A stretch of 51,534 bases of DNA from Bifidobacterium biavatii DSM 23969 (lineage in GTDB: Bacteria > Actinomycetota > Actinomycetes > Actinomycetales > Bifidobacteriaceae), in contig NZ_JGYN01000014.1 in the NCBI RefSeq assembly GCF_000741165.1, forward strand, positions 15 to 51,548. Reading direction: 5' to 3'. A program made the position numbers and the translations under genes. The notes under the pieces are model-generated. The model saw nothing but the letters and a program-made list of their open reading frames with translations, was not told where the DNA came from and searched no databases. This document shows positions 18,007 to 27,335 of the stretch, piece after piece (position 1 is the first letter of the stretch; each line of letters opens with the position of its first letter).

Positions 18007-18789
18007 ATGATCGAACTGAAAACACCCAAGGAAATCGAGGAGATGAAGCCGGCCGGACGTTTCGTCGGCGGCATTCTCAAGGAACTCGCCGAAACCACCA
18101 AGGTCGGCACCAACCTGCTCGAAATCGACGAATTCGTGCACAAGAAGATCGTTGACCGCAAGGGCGCCGAATCCTGCTACGTCAACTACGCGCCCGACTT
18201 CGGCACTGGCCCGTTCGCGCACTACATCTGCACCTCCGTCAACGACGCCGTCCTGCACGGCGTCCCGTACGACTACAGCCTCAAGGACGGCGACCTCGTC
18301 AGCCTCGACCTCGCGATCAGCGTCGACGGCTGGGTCGCCGACTCGGCCGTCAGCTTCGTGGTCGGCAAGGACAAGGACCCGGAGGACCTGCGCCTCATCA
18401 AGTGCACCGAAGAGGCGCTCGCCGCCGCCATCGACGCGGCCAAGCCCGGCAACCGCCTTGGCGACATCTCCAACACGATCGGCGACGTCGCGCGCGAATA
18501 CGGCTATCCGATCAATCTCGAGTTTGGCGGCCACGGCGTCGGCCACATCATGCACGGCGACCCGCACGTGCCGAACGACGGTCGCGCGCACCACGGCTAC
18601 AAGCTGCGCGAGGGCCTGGTCATCGCGATCGAGCCGTGGTTCCTCAAGACCACCGACGAGATCTACCAGGATCCGAAGGACGGCTGGACGCTGCGCTCCG
18701 AGGACGGCTCCCGCGGCGCGCACAGCGAGCACACCATCGCCATCACGGAAAACGGCCCGATCATTTTCACCGACCGCACCAACCTGTGA
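18007..18789 (+). CDS. map: methionine aminopeptidase, type I
   Basis: A 260-residue cytoplasmic M24 peptidase that removes the initiator methionine. The metal-binding set of the pita-bread fold is present: D in SLDLAIS, D in VADSAVSF, H in GHGVGHIMHG, E in IAIEPWF and E in HSEHTIAI. The start at 18007 lies 24 bp after the HdeD-like gene, behind a weak TAGG, so the two may be co-transcribed. A strong terminator follows. Confidence 0.95.
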   Translation: MIELKTPKEIEEMKPAGRFVGGILKELAETTKVGTNLLEIDEFVHKKIVDRKGAESCYVNYAPDFGTGPFAHYICTSVNDAVLHGVPYDYSLKDGDLVSLDLAISVDGWVADSAVSFVVGKDKDPEDLRLIKCTEEALAAAIDAAKPGNRLGDISNTIGDVAREYGYPINLEFGGHGVGHIMHGDPHVPNDGRAHHGYKLREGLVIAIEPWFLKTTDEIYQDPKDGWTLRSEDGSRGAHSEHTIAITENGPIIFTDRTNL

Positions 18790-18831
18790 CGATGCAATGA
18801 TCCGGCGAGATCGACCGGTAAGATTAACCGA

Positions 18832-18870
18832 ACGAACGGCTCCCCAACGCGGGGAGCCGTTCGTCGTTTT
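18832..18870 (+). terminator. hairpin terminator after map
   Basis: Perfect 14-bp stem (18832-18845 with 18851-18864) followed by CGTTTTT. Confidence 0.9.
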
Positions 18871-18958
18871 TGAGACGCCGACTTGCGCCGAAACACGCAT
18901 GCCATATAGTGAGCCCTACTTTTGGGCCGATCGGCCCGCACCAATCGAGGGAGCAAGT

Positions 18959-20251
18959 ATGGCAACAGCTCAGCTGAACGTGGATGACAGCAAGTACACT
19001 CTGCCGGTCGTCAAGGCCACGGCCGGAGCGGACGGCATCGTGGTCTCCACGCTGCGCAACGACGGCTGGGTCACGCTCGACCCCGGCTTTCTGACCACCG
19101 CGCAGTGCGAATCGAAGATCACGTTCATCGACGGCAACAATTCGATCCTGCGCTACCGCGGCTATCCGATCGAGCAGCTGTGCGAAAACTCCGACTTCCT
19201 CGAAGTCGCGTGGCTGCTGCGCCACGGCGAACTGCCCAGCCGCGAGCAGTACGACAAGTTCGTTTCCGCGATCAACCATCGCACTATGGTCGGCGAGGAC
19301 TTCCGCACGTTCATGGGCTCGTTCCCGCGCACCGCGCACCCGATGAGCGTGCTCGCGTCCGCGATCAACGCGCTCGCCACGTTCTACCCGGATACCACCG
19401 ACATCACCGACTCGGACCAGCTCGACGAGGCGGCGATCATCATCATGGCGAAGGTGCGCACGATCGTGTCGTACATCTTCCGCCGCCGTCGCGACGAGCC
19501 GATGCTCTACCCGGACTACGCGCGCGGCTACGTCGACGACTTCCTGCGCATGTGCTTCGCCGTGCCGTACGAACCGTTCGAATCCGACCCGCTGTACGTG
19601 CACGCGCTCGGCCGTCTGCTCATCATCCACGCCGACCACGAGCAGAACTGCTCCACGTCCGTCGTGCGCATCGCCGGCAGCGCGCACGCGAACCTGTATT
19701 CGGCCGTCGCGGCTGGCGTGAACGCTCTGTCTGGCCCGCTGCATGGCGGCGCGAACGAGGCCGTATTGCGCCAGCTCAAGGCGATCCGCGACTCCGGCAA
19801 AACCGTGCGCGAGTTCGTCGAGGACGCGAAGGCGAACGGCCACCGTATTTCTGGCCTCGGCCACCGCGTGTACAAGTCGTACGATCCGCGCGCGGCGATC
19901 GCCAAGACGTATCTGGAGAAGATCATGGAACGCGAGGACACGTCCAAGCTGCCTGCCGACGAGCGTGCGCTGTTCGACGTGGCGACCGAGTTGGAACGCA
20001 TCGCGTTGACTGACGACTATTTTGTTTCGCGTCACCTGTACCCGAACGTCGACTTCTACACGGGCCTGATCTACCGTGCGATCGGATTTGACCCGGCCAT
20101 GTTCACCACGCTGTTCGCGCTCGGCCGCATCCCTGGCTGGATCGCGCAGTACCGCGAAATGCTCGCCGACCCGAACACGAAGATCGGCCGCCCGCGCCAG
20201 GTCTACACCGGCGAGACCGAACGCGACTACGTGCCGCTCGACGAGCGCTGA
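18959..20251 (+). CDS. gltA: citrate synthase
   Basis: A 430-residue type II citrate synthase that condenses oxaloacetate and acetyl-CoA. The active-site motifs are HADHEQNCSTS, GLGHRVYKSYDPRA and NVDFYTGLIYRAIG, which carry the catalytic His, His and Asp. Bifidobacteria have an incomplete citric acid cycle, so the enzyme most likely feeds 2-oxoglutarate and glutamate synthesis. The start at 18959 follows GAGGGAG. The gene is monocistronic, between the map terminator and a separate promoter region of the next gene. Confidence 0.96.
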   Translation: MATAQLNVDDSKYTLPVVKATAGADGIVVSTLRNDGWVTLDPGFLTTAQCESKITFIDGNNSILRYRGYPIEQLCENSDFLEVAWLLRHGELPSREQYDKFVSAINHRTMVGEDFRTFMGSFPRTAHPMSVLASAINALATFYPDTTDITDSDQLDEAAIIIMAKVRTIVSYIFRRRRDEPMLYPDYARGYVDDFLRMCFAVPYEPFESDPLYVHALGRLLIIHADHEQNCSTSVVRIAGSAHANLYSAVAAGVNALSGPLHGGANEAVLRQLKAIRDSGKTVREFVEDAKANGHRISGLGHRVYKSYDPRAAIAKTYLEKIMEREDTSKLPADERALFDVATELERIALTDDYFVSRHLYPNVDFYTGLIYRAIGFDPAMFTTLFALGRIPGWIAQYREMLADPNTKIGRPRQVYTGETERDYVPLDER

Positions 20252-20407
20252 GCGGCGGCGCGCCTATCGGGTGGCCTTATATGCCGTCACAAGGAACGGC
20301 GATAATCACCCCGTCGTGTCGCGGGGGCGCGTCTGCGAAGATGGCTACCAACCCGCGCGGGAGGGAACCGCGCAGCCACTTCGACACGAATAAGGGGGAA
20401 CCCAACC

Positions 20408-21583
20408 ATGGCACTGGAACTCAAGGAATCCGCCATCAGCCTCAGCGCTCCCGCCGCGGACGCGTGCGGCGTCCGACCGGCCCCGCGCCCCGGACACGAT
20501 AAGCGTGACCGCCCGATCGAGGAGACGACCGTCGAGCAGACCCCGGACGGTGCGTTCCGCCGCCAGCGCAACGCGTTCACCGTGCGCTTCGGCGACGAAC
20601 CCGGCCAGGCTCCGGTCGAAGCCGGCCGCTACCACGTGCTCGGCGCGCTCGGCTGCGGCTGGAACCGTCGCCAGCGCATCGTGATCCGTCTGCTCGGCCT
20701 TGAGCAGGCGTTCGTGCCGGAGGTCGTCTACGGCCGTGACGCGGACGGCTGGAAGCTCACCAAGACGCCGGGCGGCGTGGCCGAACTGTTCGGCTACGAC
20801 CGGCTCAACGACTTCTACCGCGCGACCGTCGGCGACAAGTTCACCGGCCGTGGCACCTCGCCCACGGTCGTGGACCTCAAGACCGGCAAGGTGGTCACCA
20901 ACAACTACCACATTCTGAGCAACGATCTGGAAACCGCGTGGGCCCCGTTCCACAAGGAGGGCGCCCCGGACCTGTACCCGCAGGAGCTGCGCGAGGAGAT
21001 CGACCTGCTCAACCAGCAGATCTTCGACGACGTGAACAACGGCACCTACAAGGTTAACTTCGCCACGTCGAAGGGCGCCGCCGAAGCCGCGTACACCATT
21101 TTCAAGGCCCGCCTGGCCGACTACGACTTCCGTCTCGCTTCTCGTCGCTACCTGTTCGGCGACCAGTACACGGACAGCGACGTGCGCCTGTTCCAGACGC
21201 TCGAATCGTTCGAGAATGGCTACCGTCCGGGCTTCATCGACAGCCTCGGCACCGAGGATATCGTGCACGTGTGGGATTACCCGAACCTGTGGGCGTATGC
21301 GCGCGACCTGTTCCAGACGCCGGGATTCATCGACGATGCCGAACTGTTTGCGCTCGGCTACACGCCGGACGAGAACGGCGACTATGCGCGCAACCCGTTC
21401 ACTGACGACGAGGGCCACACCCCGCAGTCCGTTAAGGACGCCCGCAAGGCCGTCTACGAGAAGTGGCTCGAACCGGCCGGCCGCGAGTCGCTCGGCGGCT
21501 CGCCGCTCTACTCCGGCCCGGGCGGCGGCGGTTCGTTCGAGCTGTGGAAGTTCGGCGCCTACGCCGACTACTATCAGGGCTGA
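20408..21583 (+). CDS. Xi-class glutathione transferase-like protein (glutathionyl-hydroquinone reductase family)
   Basis: A 391-residue member of the YqjG/Xi-class family. The catalytic cysteine is kept as C83 in the motif CGWN, where the family normally has CPWA. The second half shows YLFGDQYTDSDVRLFQTLESF and YPNLWAYARDLFQTPGF, typical of the helical domain. Known relatives reduce glutathionyl-quinones, but bifidobacteria are not known to make glutathione, so the thiol used here is open. The start at 20408 follows AAGGGGGAA. A strong terminator follows, so it stands alone. A diverged relative without the cysteine is at 23584-24594. Confidence 0.85.
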   Translation: MALELKESAISLSAPAADACGVRPAPRPGHDKRDRPIEETTVEQTPDGAFRRQRNAFTVRFGDEPGQAPVEAGRYHVLGALGCGWNRRQRIVIRLLGLEQAFVPEVVYGRDADGWKLTKTPGGVAELFGYDRLNDFYRATVGDKFTGRGTSPTVVDLKTGKVVTNNYHILSNDLETAWAPFHKEGAPDLYPQELREEIDLLNQQIFDDVNNGTYKVNFATSKGAAEAAYTIFKARLADYDFRLASRRYLFGDQYTDSDVRLFQTLESFENGYRPGFIDSLGTEDIVHVWDYPNLWAYARDLFQTPGFIDDAELFALGYTPDENGDYARNPFTDDEGHTPQSVKDARKAVYEKWLEPAGRESLGGSPLYSGPGGGGSFELWKFGAYADYYQG

Positions 21584-21601
21584 TTCACGCTGAAACCCAT
21601 T

Positions 21602-21638
21602 GAGGGCCGTCCGGGAACTTCCCGGACGGCCCTCTTTT
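21602..21638 (+). terminator. hairpin terminator after the Xi-type transferase gene
   Basis: Perfect 15-bp stem (21602-21616 with 21620-21634) followed by TTTT. Confidence 0.9.
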
Positions 21639-21655
21639 GCGTATTCGGGTAATGC

Positions 21656-22037
21656 TGGCTCTTCGTATTTTGGTGTGTATGGCACGCGTGCCTGTTGTAT
21701 CGGAATCGCGCTATCGCGCGATGCTGTGCTTGTTGGCGGCGCGTAGCGCCGCGACGCTCCCCCACCCGGCTTCGCCGGGAGCCCCCTCAGCCGAGGGGGC
21801 CGAGAGCTACCGCCAGCATCCGGGAGTGTTGCAACCATAAGGAGCGCGGCAGCGGTTGCTGCCGCCGGAAACAGCGTATTGCACGCAGTGCAATGCCGTT
21901 TTCATCGCGCGCAGCGCGATGCTGAGATTGCGCTGTCGCGCAATCTCACGACAACACAGCATCGGACGCACGAACAGTGCGGACGATACCGACACCACAG
22001 AGCCACGCCTCACCGACACACCAAAATACGAAAAGCC
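21656..22037. mobile_element. MITE-like element with terminal inverted repeats and 8-bp target duplication (copy D)
   Basis: The 382-bp unit starts with GGCTCTTCGTATTTTGG (from 21657) and ends with the complementary 22-bp repeat (22016-22037, one change). GGTAATGC flanks it on both sides (21648-21655 and 22038-22045). Inside are at least eight short perfect hairpins (ATCGCGC/GCGCGAT, GGCGGCGC/GCGCCGC, CCCGGC/GCCGGG, GCCCCCTC/GAGGGGGC, TTGCAC/GTGCAA and others) and no open reading frame of meaning. GGCTCTTC ends and 8-bp duplications are features of ISL3-family insertion sequences, so this is probably a non-autonomous derivative moved by such a transposase. No ISL3 transposase is in the window. 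Confidence 0.7.
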
Positions 22038-22153
22038 GGTAATGCGTGCGTTGTATTCGGGTGCCGATCTGCGCTATCTGCGATCTGAGGACCGTTCGGG
22101 AAGCTCCCGGGCGGCCCTTTGCTTTGCAGGGAGGCAGTTTTGCGCCGCGCCCG
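22038..22153. other. right flank of the MITE-like element, with a second terminator-like hairpin
   Basis: GGACCGTTCGGGA and TCCCGGGCGGCCC near 22091-22120 form an imperfect hairpin followed by CTTTGCTTT. It resembles the terminator at 21602-21638, and the word TATTCGGGT also recurs on both sides. This suggests a local duplication around the insertion. Confidence 0.45.
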
Positions 22154-23482
22154 TCACCAGTTCTGCAGGGCTGCGCGTGAGACGCGGGCGAAGCGTTCCT
22201 CGAGCACGTTGTTGGTGTGCCCTTTGCCGTCGCGCTTGCGCCCGTGGTATTCCTCGACCGGCACGGGATGGAACACTTGCCCGCGCGTGATGATGAGCTG
22301 CCGCCGTTCGAGCGCGTTGAGGTCGTCGAGCGGGTTGCCGTCCACGATGAGCAGGTCGGCGTCATACTCGGGCGCGATCACGCCCGCCACGCCCGCCAGT
22401 CCGATCGCGGCGGCCGCGCGCGACGTGGCCGCCACGAGGATTTCGGCGCGCGGAATGCCGGACGCTTCGAGCTGGTGCAGCCCGTACAGGTACGCGTTCG
22501 GCGGGATGACCGCGCCGATGTCGTGCCCGGTGACGATTTTCACGCCGTGGCGGTACAGGTCGAGCGCGCGCGGCGCGATCGTCTCGCCTTCGACCGGCGG
22601 ATACGACGGGGGAGCGGCCACGTCCACGTAAATGCCTTTCTCGGCGATCTGATCGGCGAGTTCGGGGTCGAACCGGGTGGTGCCGTCGTCGCTGATGAAC
22701 GTGCCGTGCGCGATGTAGTCGACGCCCGCTTCGACGGCCCGTCGGATGCCTTGCGTGCCGTGCGCGTGCACGGCCACGGGGTGTCCGAGCCGGTGCGCTT
22801 CGTCGACGAGCGTGCGCAGCTCTTCGACGGTGAACTGCGCCTTCCACTGTGCGGTGCCGGGCGTGAAGAATCCGCCGGTCGCTGCGGCCTTGATCGTGTC
22901 CACGCCGGCCTTGTGATGGTCGCGCACCGCGTGGCGGATGTCGTCCAGCGAGTCGACTTCGCCGCTGTCTTTCCAGTCGTGCCCGCCCGTGGTGGTGATC
23001 ATCGAACCGGCCGCCACGATGCGCGGCCCTTCGGCCAGTCCGGCGTTGATCGCCTCGCGCAGCGCCACGTCGGTGAAATACTTCGATCCCAGCGACTGGG
23101 CGGACGTGACGCCCAGCGAGGCGAGCTGCTGCGCCCAGTGCAGGGAGTGCAGCGCGTTCCATCCCTGCACGTGCCGCGCCGGATCGGACACGTTGGGTGC
23201 GGAACCGGGCCGCGCGCCGAAATGCGCGTGCGTTTCGACCAGTCCTGGCAGCAGCGTGTAGCCCGAATAGTCGGCGCGCGCCCAATCCGCGTACTCCGCC
23301 GGCAGTGCGGCAACGTCCCCGACCCACGCGATGCGTCGCCCGTCCACCGCAACGGCCTGGTCAGCGAGGGATTCGCCCGGCCTTCCGGTGATCAGACGGC
23401 CGACCGTGACCACGTATCGTTCGTTCGTCTCGACGACGTTCGCCGGCCCAGCGTGTGTGTCGTGCGCGTTGTTGTTCCCCAT
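22154..23482 (-). CDS. metal-dependent amidohydrolase (imidazolonepropionase / prolidase-like)
   Basis: A 442-residue cytoplasmic hydrolase of the amidohydrolase superfamily. The beta-barrel metal site is shown by HAH in GLVETHAHFG, HAH in VAVHAHGT, an H in YIAHGTF, and TGHDIG where the catalytic Asp is expected. Lysine in DTIKAAATGGF may be the bridging ligand. The final ADLLIVDGNPLDDLNALERRQLIITRG is the usual closing beta-sandwich. Relatives act on peptide-like or cyclic amides (Xaa-Pro dipeptides, imidazolone derivatives). The start at 23482 follows AGGGGGA. It is upstream of no other gene in its direction and 101 bp after the transferase-like gene, with which it may share a transcript. 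Confidence 0.87.
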   Translation of the reverse strand: MGNNNAHDTHAGPANVVETNERYVVTVGRLITGRPGESLADQAVAVDGRRIAWVGDVAALPAEYADWARADYSGYTLLPGLVETHAHFGARPGSAPNVSDPARHVQGWNALHSLHWAQQLASLGVTSAQSLGSKYFTDVALREAINAGLAEGPRIVAAGSMITTTGGHDWKDSGEVDSLDDIRHAVRDHHKAGVDTIKAAATGGFFTPGTAQWKAQFTVEELRTLVDEAHRLGHPVAVHAHGTQGIRRAVEAGVDYIAHGTFISDDGTTRFDPELADQIAEKGIYVDVAAPPSYPPVEGETIAPRALDLYRHGVKIVTGHDIGAVIPPNAYLYGLHQLEASGIPRAEILVAATSRAAAAIGLAGVAGVIAPEYDADLLIVDGNPLDDLNALERRQLIITRGQVFHPVPVEEYHGRKRDGKGHTNNVLEERFARVSRAALQNW

Positions 23483-23583
23483 ATTGTTCCCCCTGTTGTT
23501 GGTTGTTGATTATTGTTGGCTAGTGCTTTGCCGGGCTTTAACGGTGATGTTGTATTGCTCGGCTTCCCTTGTCAGGGGAGCTG

Positions 23584-24594
23584 TCACGCATTCCACGCGG
23601 CGCGGATGTCGTCCACGGTTTCGGTGAACGCCGGCTCGCCCCACGGTTGCGTGTACGCGCCGTCCGTGTCAGGCAGCAGGCCGATCGTGCGGCGGTCGTC
23701 GTCACTGACCAGTCCGGGCGTGGCGTACAGTCGTTTCGCGTACTCCCACAGGTGCGGATAGTCGACCACGGCAGCGTCCGGCACGGGGAACGCGTTGCGA
23801 TAGCCGATGTCGAACGTGAGCAGCACGCCGAACAGGTGCGCGTCCGCGTCAGTCGGCTGGGAGCCGAGCAGATACGGGCTGCGCGAGAGGATGTCGTCGA
23901 ACCAACCGAGCCGCGCGTAGAAGACGCGGCGCAATGCGGCGTGCTGTTGCGCGCCGTGCAGGAAGTCGCGCCGGTCGAGACGCTCGTCGTGCGGATGTTC
24001 GGACGATGCGATGACGGCGAACAGTGTGCCGATGAGATCCTGGTCGATAATCGCGTCCAGCCGGTCGATGTCGCGGGCCAGCGCGGACGGATACAGCGTG
24101 CCGGCGTGCGGCGAGAAGCGTTCGATGAGCCGGCTCAGTCGCGCCCAGTCGTCGCTGACAGCCGTGCGCGTGCCGTCCGCGCGCGCCGCGTACAGCGTCA
24201 CGTCGGGCAGTTCGTCACCGTTGACGTCGATCGTGTCGACGGTGAAGGAGTTGGCGGACGATGCCGGGGCGTCGGATGCCGTGGACGCGGCCGACCGCTC
24301 GACGTCATCGGCGGTGCTGCTGCCGATCGTGACTCCGCCGGCCACGCGTGCGGCGATGATCGCCGGCCATGCGCGCGGGTCGAGCGGGCTGGCGGACAGG
24401 ACAAGCGGATACGGCTGCGCGTTGCCCGCCGATTCCGCGGCGATGTCGGCGAGCGCGTCGTCGGGATTGAGCGGCAGGGCGGGCGCGGCCGGTTCGAAAA
24501 AGCCGAGTCGGCCGGTGCCGCCGGCCGGCAGCTTGCGTGCGGAGGATGCCGGCTCGAACGAAACGGACACGTCGGTGGAGGTTGCGTTGGTCAT
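23584..24594 (-). CDS. degenerate Xi-class glutathione transferase-like protein without the catalytic cysteine
   Basis: A 336-residue diverged relative of the protein at 20408-21583. The helical domain is recognisable: LYPSALARDIDRLDAIIDQDLIG, YLLGSQPTDADAHLFGVLLTFDIGY and YPHLWEYAKRLYATPGLVSDDDRR match the same stretches of that protein. In the thioredoxin-like half the CPWA-type motif is replaced by SPLDPRAWPAI, with no cysteine, and a low-complexity SAASTASDAPASSANS segment is inserted. It therefore cannot work by the family's cysteine chemistry. The start at 24594 follows AAGGAAC. It lies between the GNAT and amidohydrolase genes, all in one direction and closely spaced, so it may be part of a three-gene operon. 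Confidence 0.75.
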   Translation of the reverse strand: MTNATSTDVSVSFEPASSARKLPAGGTGRLGFFEPAAPALPLNPDDALADIAAESAGNAQPYPLVLSASPLDPRAWPAIIAARVAGGVTIGSSTADDVERSAASTASDAPASSANSFTVDTIDVNGDELPDVTLYAARADGTRTAVSDDWARLSRLIERFSPHAGTLYPSALARDIDRLDAIIDQDLIGTLFAVIASSEHPHDERLDRRDFLHGAQQHAALRRVFYARLGWFDDILSRSPYLLGSQPTDADAHLFGVLLTFDIGYRNAFPVPDAAVVDYPHLWEYAKRLYATPGLVSDDDRRTIGLLPDTDGAYTQPWGEPAFTETVDDIRAAWNA

Positions 24595-24670
24595 AAATGT
24601 TCCTTGCGATGGTTGGTCTGTGCTGTGGATGATGCGTTCGATCTGCGCGTGATCGGACGATGCGGCTCGT

Positions 24671-25216
24671 TCAGCCGGCGACGGCGTAGTCGGTGTGCGT
24701 GAACGTGAGCAGCCGCTGCCCGTGGTCGACGATGATGGTTTCCCAGTCGGGCCGGCGGTGGAATCCGCACGCGTAGTAGAGGCGGTGCGCGGCGGTCATC
24801 TGCGGGCTGGAATGCAGTTCGACTGTCCGGTAGCCGTATGCGCGGGCGATGTCGAGGCTGTGACGCACGAGCGTGCGGCCGAACCCGTGGCCGCGCCCCC
24901 ACGGGGCGACGCCGAGGATGTTGAACGTGTAGTTGGCCTCATGGTGGTCTTCGGGCTTGGGCGTGAGCACGGCGGCCTGCACTGCGCCGGAGCGGTCGAA
25001 GATGCCCCACACGTGCGCGGTTTCGGCGCGTTGCGCGATGCGTTTGAGTCCTTTACCGTAGAAGTCGGTGACCCAGCAGCCGTCATGGAACGCGGCGAAC
25101 AGCGCGTCGCCGACCGCCTCGTATTCGTCCGGTTCGGCCAGTCGCAGCGTGAAACCGTCGCCCAGATCCCATTGCAGCAGTGGCTGCGGGATGGGAATGT
25201 CATGGTGTGCCGTCAT
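24671..25216 (-). CDS. GNAT-family N-acetyltransferase
   Basis: A 181-residue acetyl-CoA-dependent acyltransferase. The acetyl-CoA pyrophosphate loop is GVAPWGRGHGFGRTLV (R/Q-x-x-G-x-G/A pattern), preceded by the beta-4 strand ANYTFNILGV and followed by TVELHSSPQMTAAHRLYYACGFHRRPDW, the classical GNAT end. The start at 25216 follows AGGGGGAA; longer in-frame sequence up to 25249 lacks a site. It is the first gene of a probable leftward operon with the transferase-like protein and the amidohydrolase. The acceptor substrate is unknown. Confidence 0.88.
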   Translation of the reverse strand: MTAHHDIPIPQPLLQWDLGDGFTLRLAEPDEYEAVGDALFAAFHDGCWVTDFYGKGLKRIAQRAETAHVWGIFDRSGAVQAAVLTPKPEDHHEANYTFNILGVAPWGRGHGFGRTLVRHSLDIARAYGYRTVELHSSPQMTAAHRLYYACGFHRRPDWETIIVDHGQRLLTFTHTDYAVAG

Positions 25217-25585
25217 CGCGTTCCCCCTGTATTGCATGCGTCCCCGCATGGAGTTGGCGGACGCGTTGTGCCGATAAGACTGTGCGCATCATCTTTCCAA
25301 ACCATGCCGTCCAACACGTCGCCGGAACTATCGGCATTGGTTGTGACGACGTATAAGGAACGGTTATGTAGCCGGCCATATGCGTGAAACCATTGGAAAA
25401 CAAGGGGTTTATGACCACGCCATAAGCAGAGCGTATAGCCACGCCGTACTTTTGCCCTCGTTCTTCCGATAGTGTGTGAGCCATCCGCAAGGGGATGCCT
25501 CCGCCGGACCGCCGACCACCGCATGGGGATCGGCAAGACCAACAAGGCTCCGGTCAAGGGCACACGACAAGAGGGGAAGACTCTG
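25217..25585. other. divergent promoter region between the GNAT operon and the peptide-uptake operon
   Basis: 369 bp without a convincing gene. AT-richer stretches near 25340-25440 are the likely promoters. I see no clear operator; short similar words (GCCATAAGCAGAGCG, GCGTATAGCCACGCC) near 25419-25446 are the only repetition. Confidence 0.4.
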
Positions 25586-27235
25586 ATGACCACCAAGAAC
25601 ACGATCAAGAAGGCGCTGGCGGCGCTCGCCGCCGGCGCGCTGCTGGGCGGCGTGCTCGCCGGCTGCGGCGCGTCCACAGCCGCCGAAGGCAGCGGCAGCG
25701 ATTCGACGTCCACCGCCGCGTACAATCCGGTCAGCGTTTCCGGCACCGCGCCCGGCGGCGACCTGATCCCGACCAACTCGCAGGAGTCCGGCAAGAAGAC
25801 GCTGGTCTGGCAGCTGTTCGACGGCCTGGTCGACGTCGATCCGGACACGCGAAAGGTGCGCAACGAGGTCGCCAAGTCGATCACGTCCGACGATCAGCAG
25901 ACGTGGACGATCACGCTGAACCAGGACCGCAAGTTCTCCGACGGCACGCCGGTGAAGGCCGACAACTTCATCAAGGCGTGGACGTGGGGCGCCGACATCG
26001 CCAACGCGCAGATCGCGTCCGGCGACCTCGCTGTCATCAAGGGATACGACAAGCTGCACCCGTCCGACGGCTCGAAGGCCACCGCCACCGAGTTCGAGGG
26101 GCTCAAGAAGGTGGACGACTACACGTTCACCGTCGAACTGACCAGCCCGTATTCGAGCTTCGTGAACCTGCTGACCTCCGTGACGTTCTACCCGCTGCCC
26201 GATTCGTTCTTCAAGGATCCTGACGCGTGGCGCAAGAACCCGGTCGGCAACGGCCCGTACAAGCTGCGCCAGGCCGTCGACGAGGCCACCGGCGCGTACT
26301 TCGACCTCAACAAGTACTACAAGGGCAACCGCACGCCGCATAACACCGGCCTGTATGTGCGCTTCTACACCGACAGCTCGGCCGCCTACCAGGACGTGCT
26401 TGCCGACAATCTTGACATCACCTCGCCCGGCGGTGCCGACCTGCTGACCGCGAAGGACGATTTCGGCGACCGTCTCGTCGAGCCGGTCATCACCGGCCCG
26501 AACACCACGATCACGTTCCCGATGTGGGATGACTTCTGGAAGAGCAGCAACGGCCTGAAGGTCCGTCAGGCGATTTCGCTGGCCATCAACCGCGAGGAGA
26601 TCGTCGACAAGGTGTTCAACGGCTACGCGGTGCCCGCCAAGGACTTCACCGTCAAGGGCCTGAACGGCTGGAGCGACTCCATCAAGGGCTCCGACGTGCT
26701 CGACTTCAACGTGACCAAGGCCAAGGCGCTGCTCAAGGAGGCGGGCGGCTACACCAAGGAGCTGCCGATCTACTACAACGCCGACGGCGCCCACAAGCAG
26801 TGGGTCGAGGCCGTGGCCAACCAGATCAAGAAGAACCTCGGCATCAACGCCGTCCCGAAGCCGACCACCACGTTCTCCGACTTCCTGCAGAAGCGCGCCG
26901 ACCACCAGTTCACCGGCCCGTGGCGTGCCTCCGAAATCCCGTTCAACCCGGGCCTTGACGACATGCTGCGCAACGTGTACTCCACGTCCGGCTCCGCAAA
27001 CTCCGGTTCCGAATGGACGTCCGACGCCTTCGAAGCCAAGCTGAAGGAAGGCTGGCAGCAGAAGGACACGGACGCCGCGAACGAGAAGTTCAACGAGGCC
27101 CAGGAGATCCTGTTCCAGGACCTGCCCGCCATCCCGCTGTGGTACACGAAGATCCCGAGCGTCTACTCCACCAAGGTCTCCAACGTGCACACGAACGTGT
27201 TCGGCAGCACGCTGTACCTCGTCGAAAAGAAGTAA
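25586..27235 (+). CDS. oligopeptide ABC transporter, solute-binding lipoprotein
   Basis: A 549-residue SBP_bac_5 (OppA/DppA type) binding protein. A lipoprotein signal precedes the lipobox LAGC with C27 as the lipidated residue, then a Ser/Thr/Gly-rich linker. Family stretches include GTAPGGDLIPTN, WQLFDGLVDVDP, DGTPVKADNFIKAW, NPVGNGPYKL and VRQAISLAINREEIVDKVFNG. It captures peptides outside the membrane and delivers them to the permeases encoded downstream. The start at 25586 follows GAGGGGA. A hairpin after the stop probably protects this cistron, giving more binding protein than permease, as in many ABC operons. Confidence 0.94.
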   Translation: MTTKNTIKKALAALAAGALLGGVLAGCGASTAAEGSGSDSTSTAAYNPVSVSGTAPGGDLIPTNSQESGKKTLVWQLFDGLVDVDPDTRKVRNEVAKSITSDDQQTWTITLNQDRKFSDGTPVKADNFIKAWTWGADIANAQIASGDLAVIKGYDKLHPSDGSKATATEFEGLKKVDDYTFTVELTSPYSSFVNLLTSVTFYPLPDSFFKDPDAWRKNPVGNGPYKLRQAVDEATGAYFDLNKYYKGNRTPHNTGLYVRFYTDSSAAYQDVLADNLDITSPGGADLLTAKDDFGDRLVEPVITGPNTTITFPMWDDFWKSSNGLKVRQAISLAINREEIVDKVFNGYAVPAKDFTVKGLNGWSDSIKGSDVLDFNVTKAKALLKEAGGYTKELPIYYNADGAHKQWVEAVANQIKKNLGINAVPKPTTTFSDFLQKRADHQFTGPWRASEIPFNPGLDDMLRNVYSTSGSANSGSEWTSDAFEAKLKEGWQQKDTDAANEKFNEAQEILFQDLPAIPLWYTKIPSVYSTKVSNVHTNVFGSTLYLVEKK

Positions 27236-27257
27236 CCGATCCATCACCGAAGCAACG

Positions 27258-27287
27258 GCGGACGGACCCGCTACCGGGTCCGTCCGC
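27258..27287 (+). other. intercistronic hairpin after the binding-protein gene
   Basis: Perfect 13-bp stem (27258-27270 with 27275-27287), four-base loop, no T-run. Likely mRNA 3'-end stabiliser with partial read-through to the downstream genes. Confidence 0.7.
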
Positions 27288-27335
27288 TCATGCGCAGCAC
27301 CGCAACCGTACAGCGCAGCCACCAAGGAGCCACCC

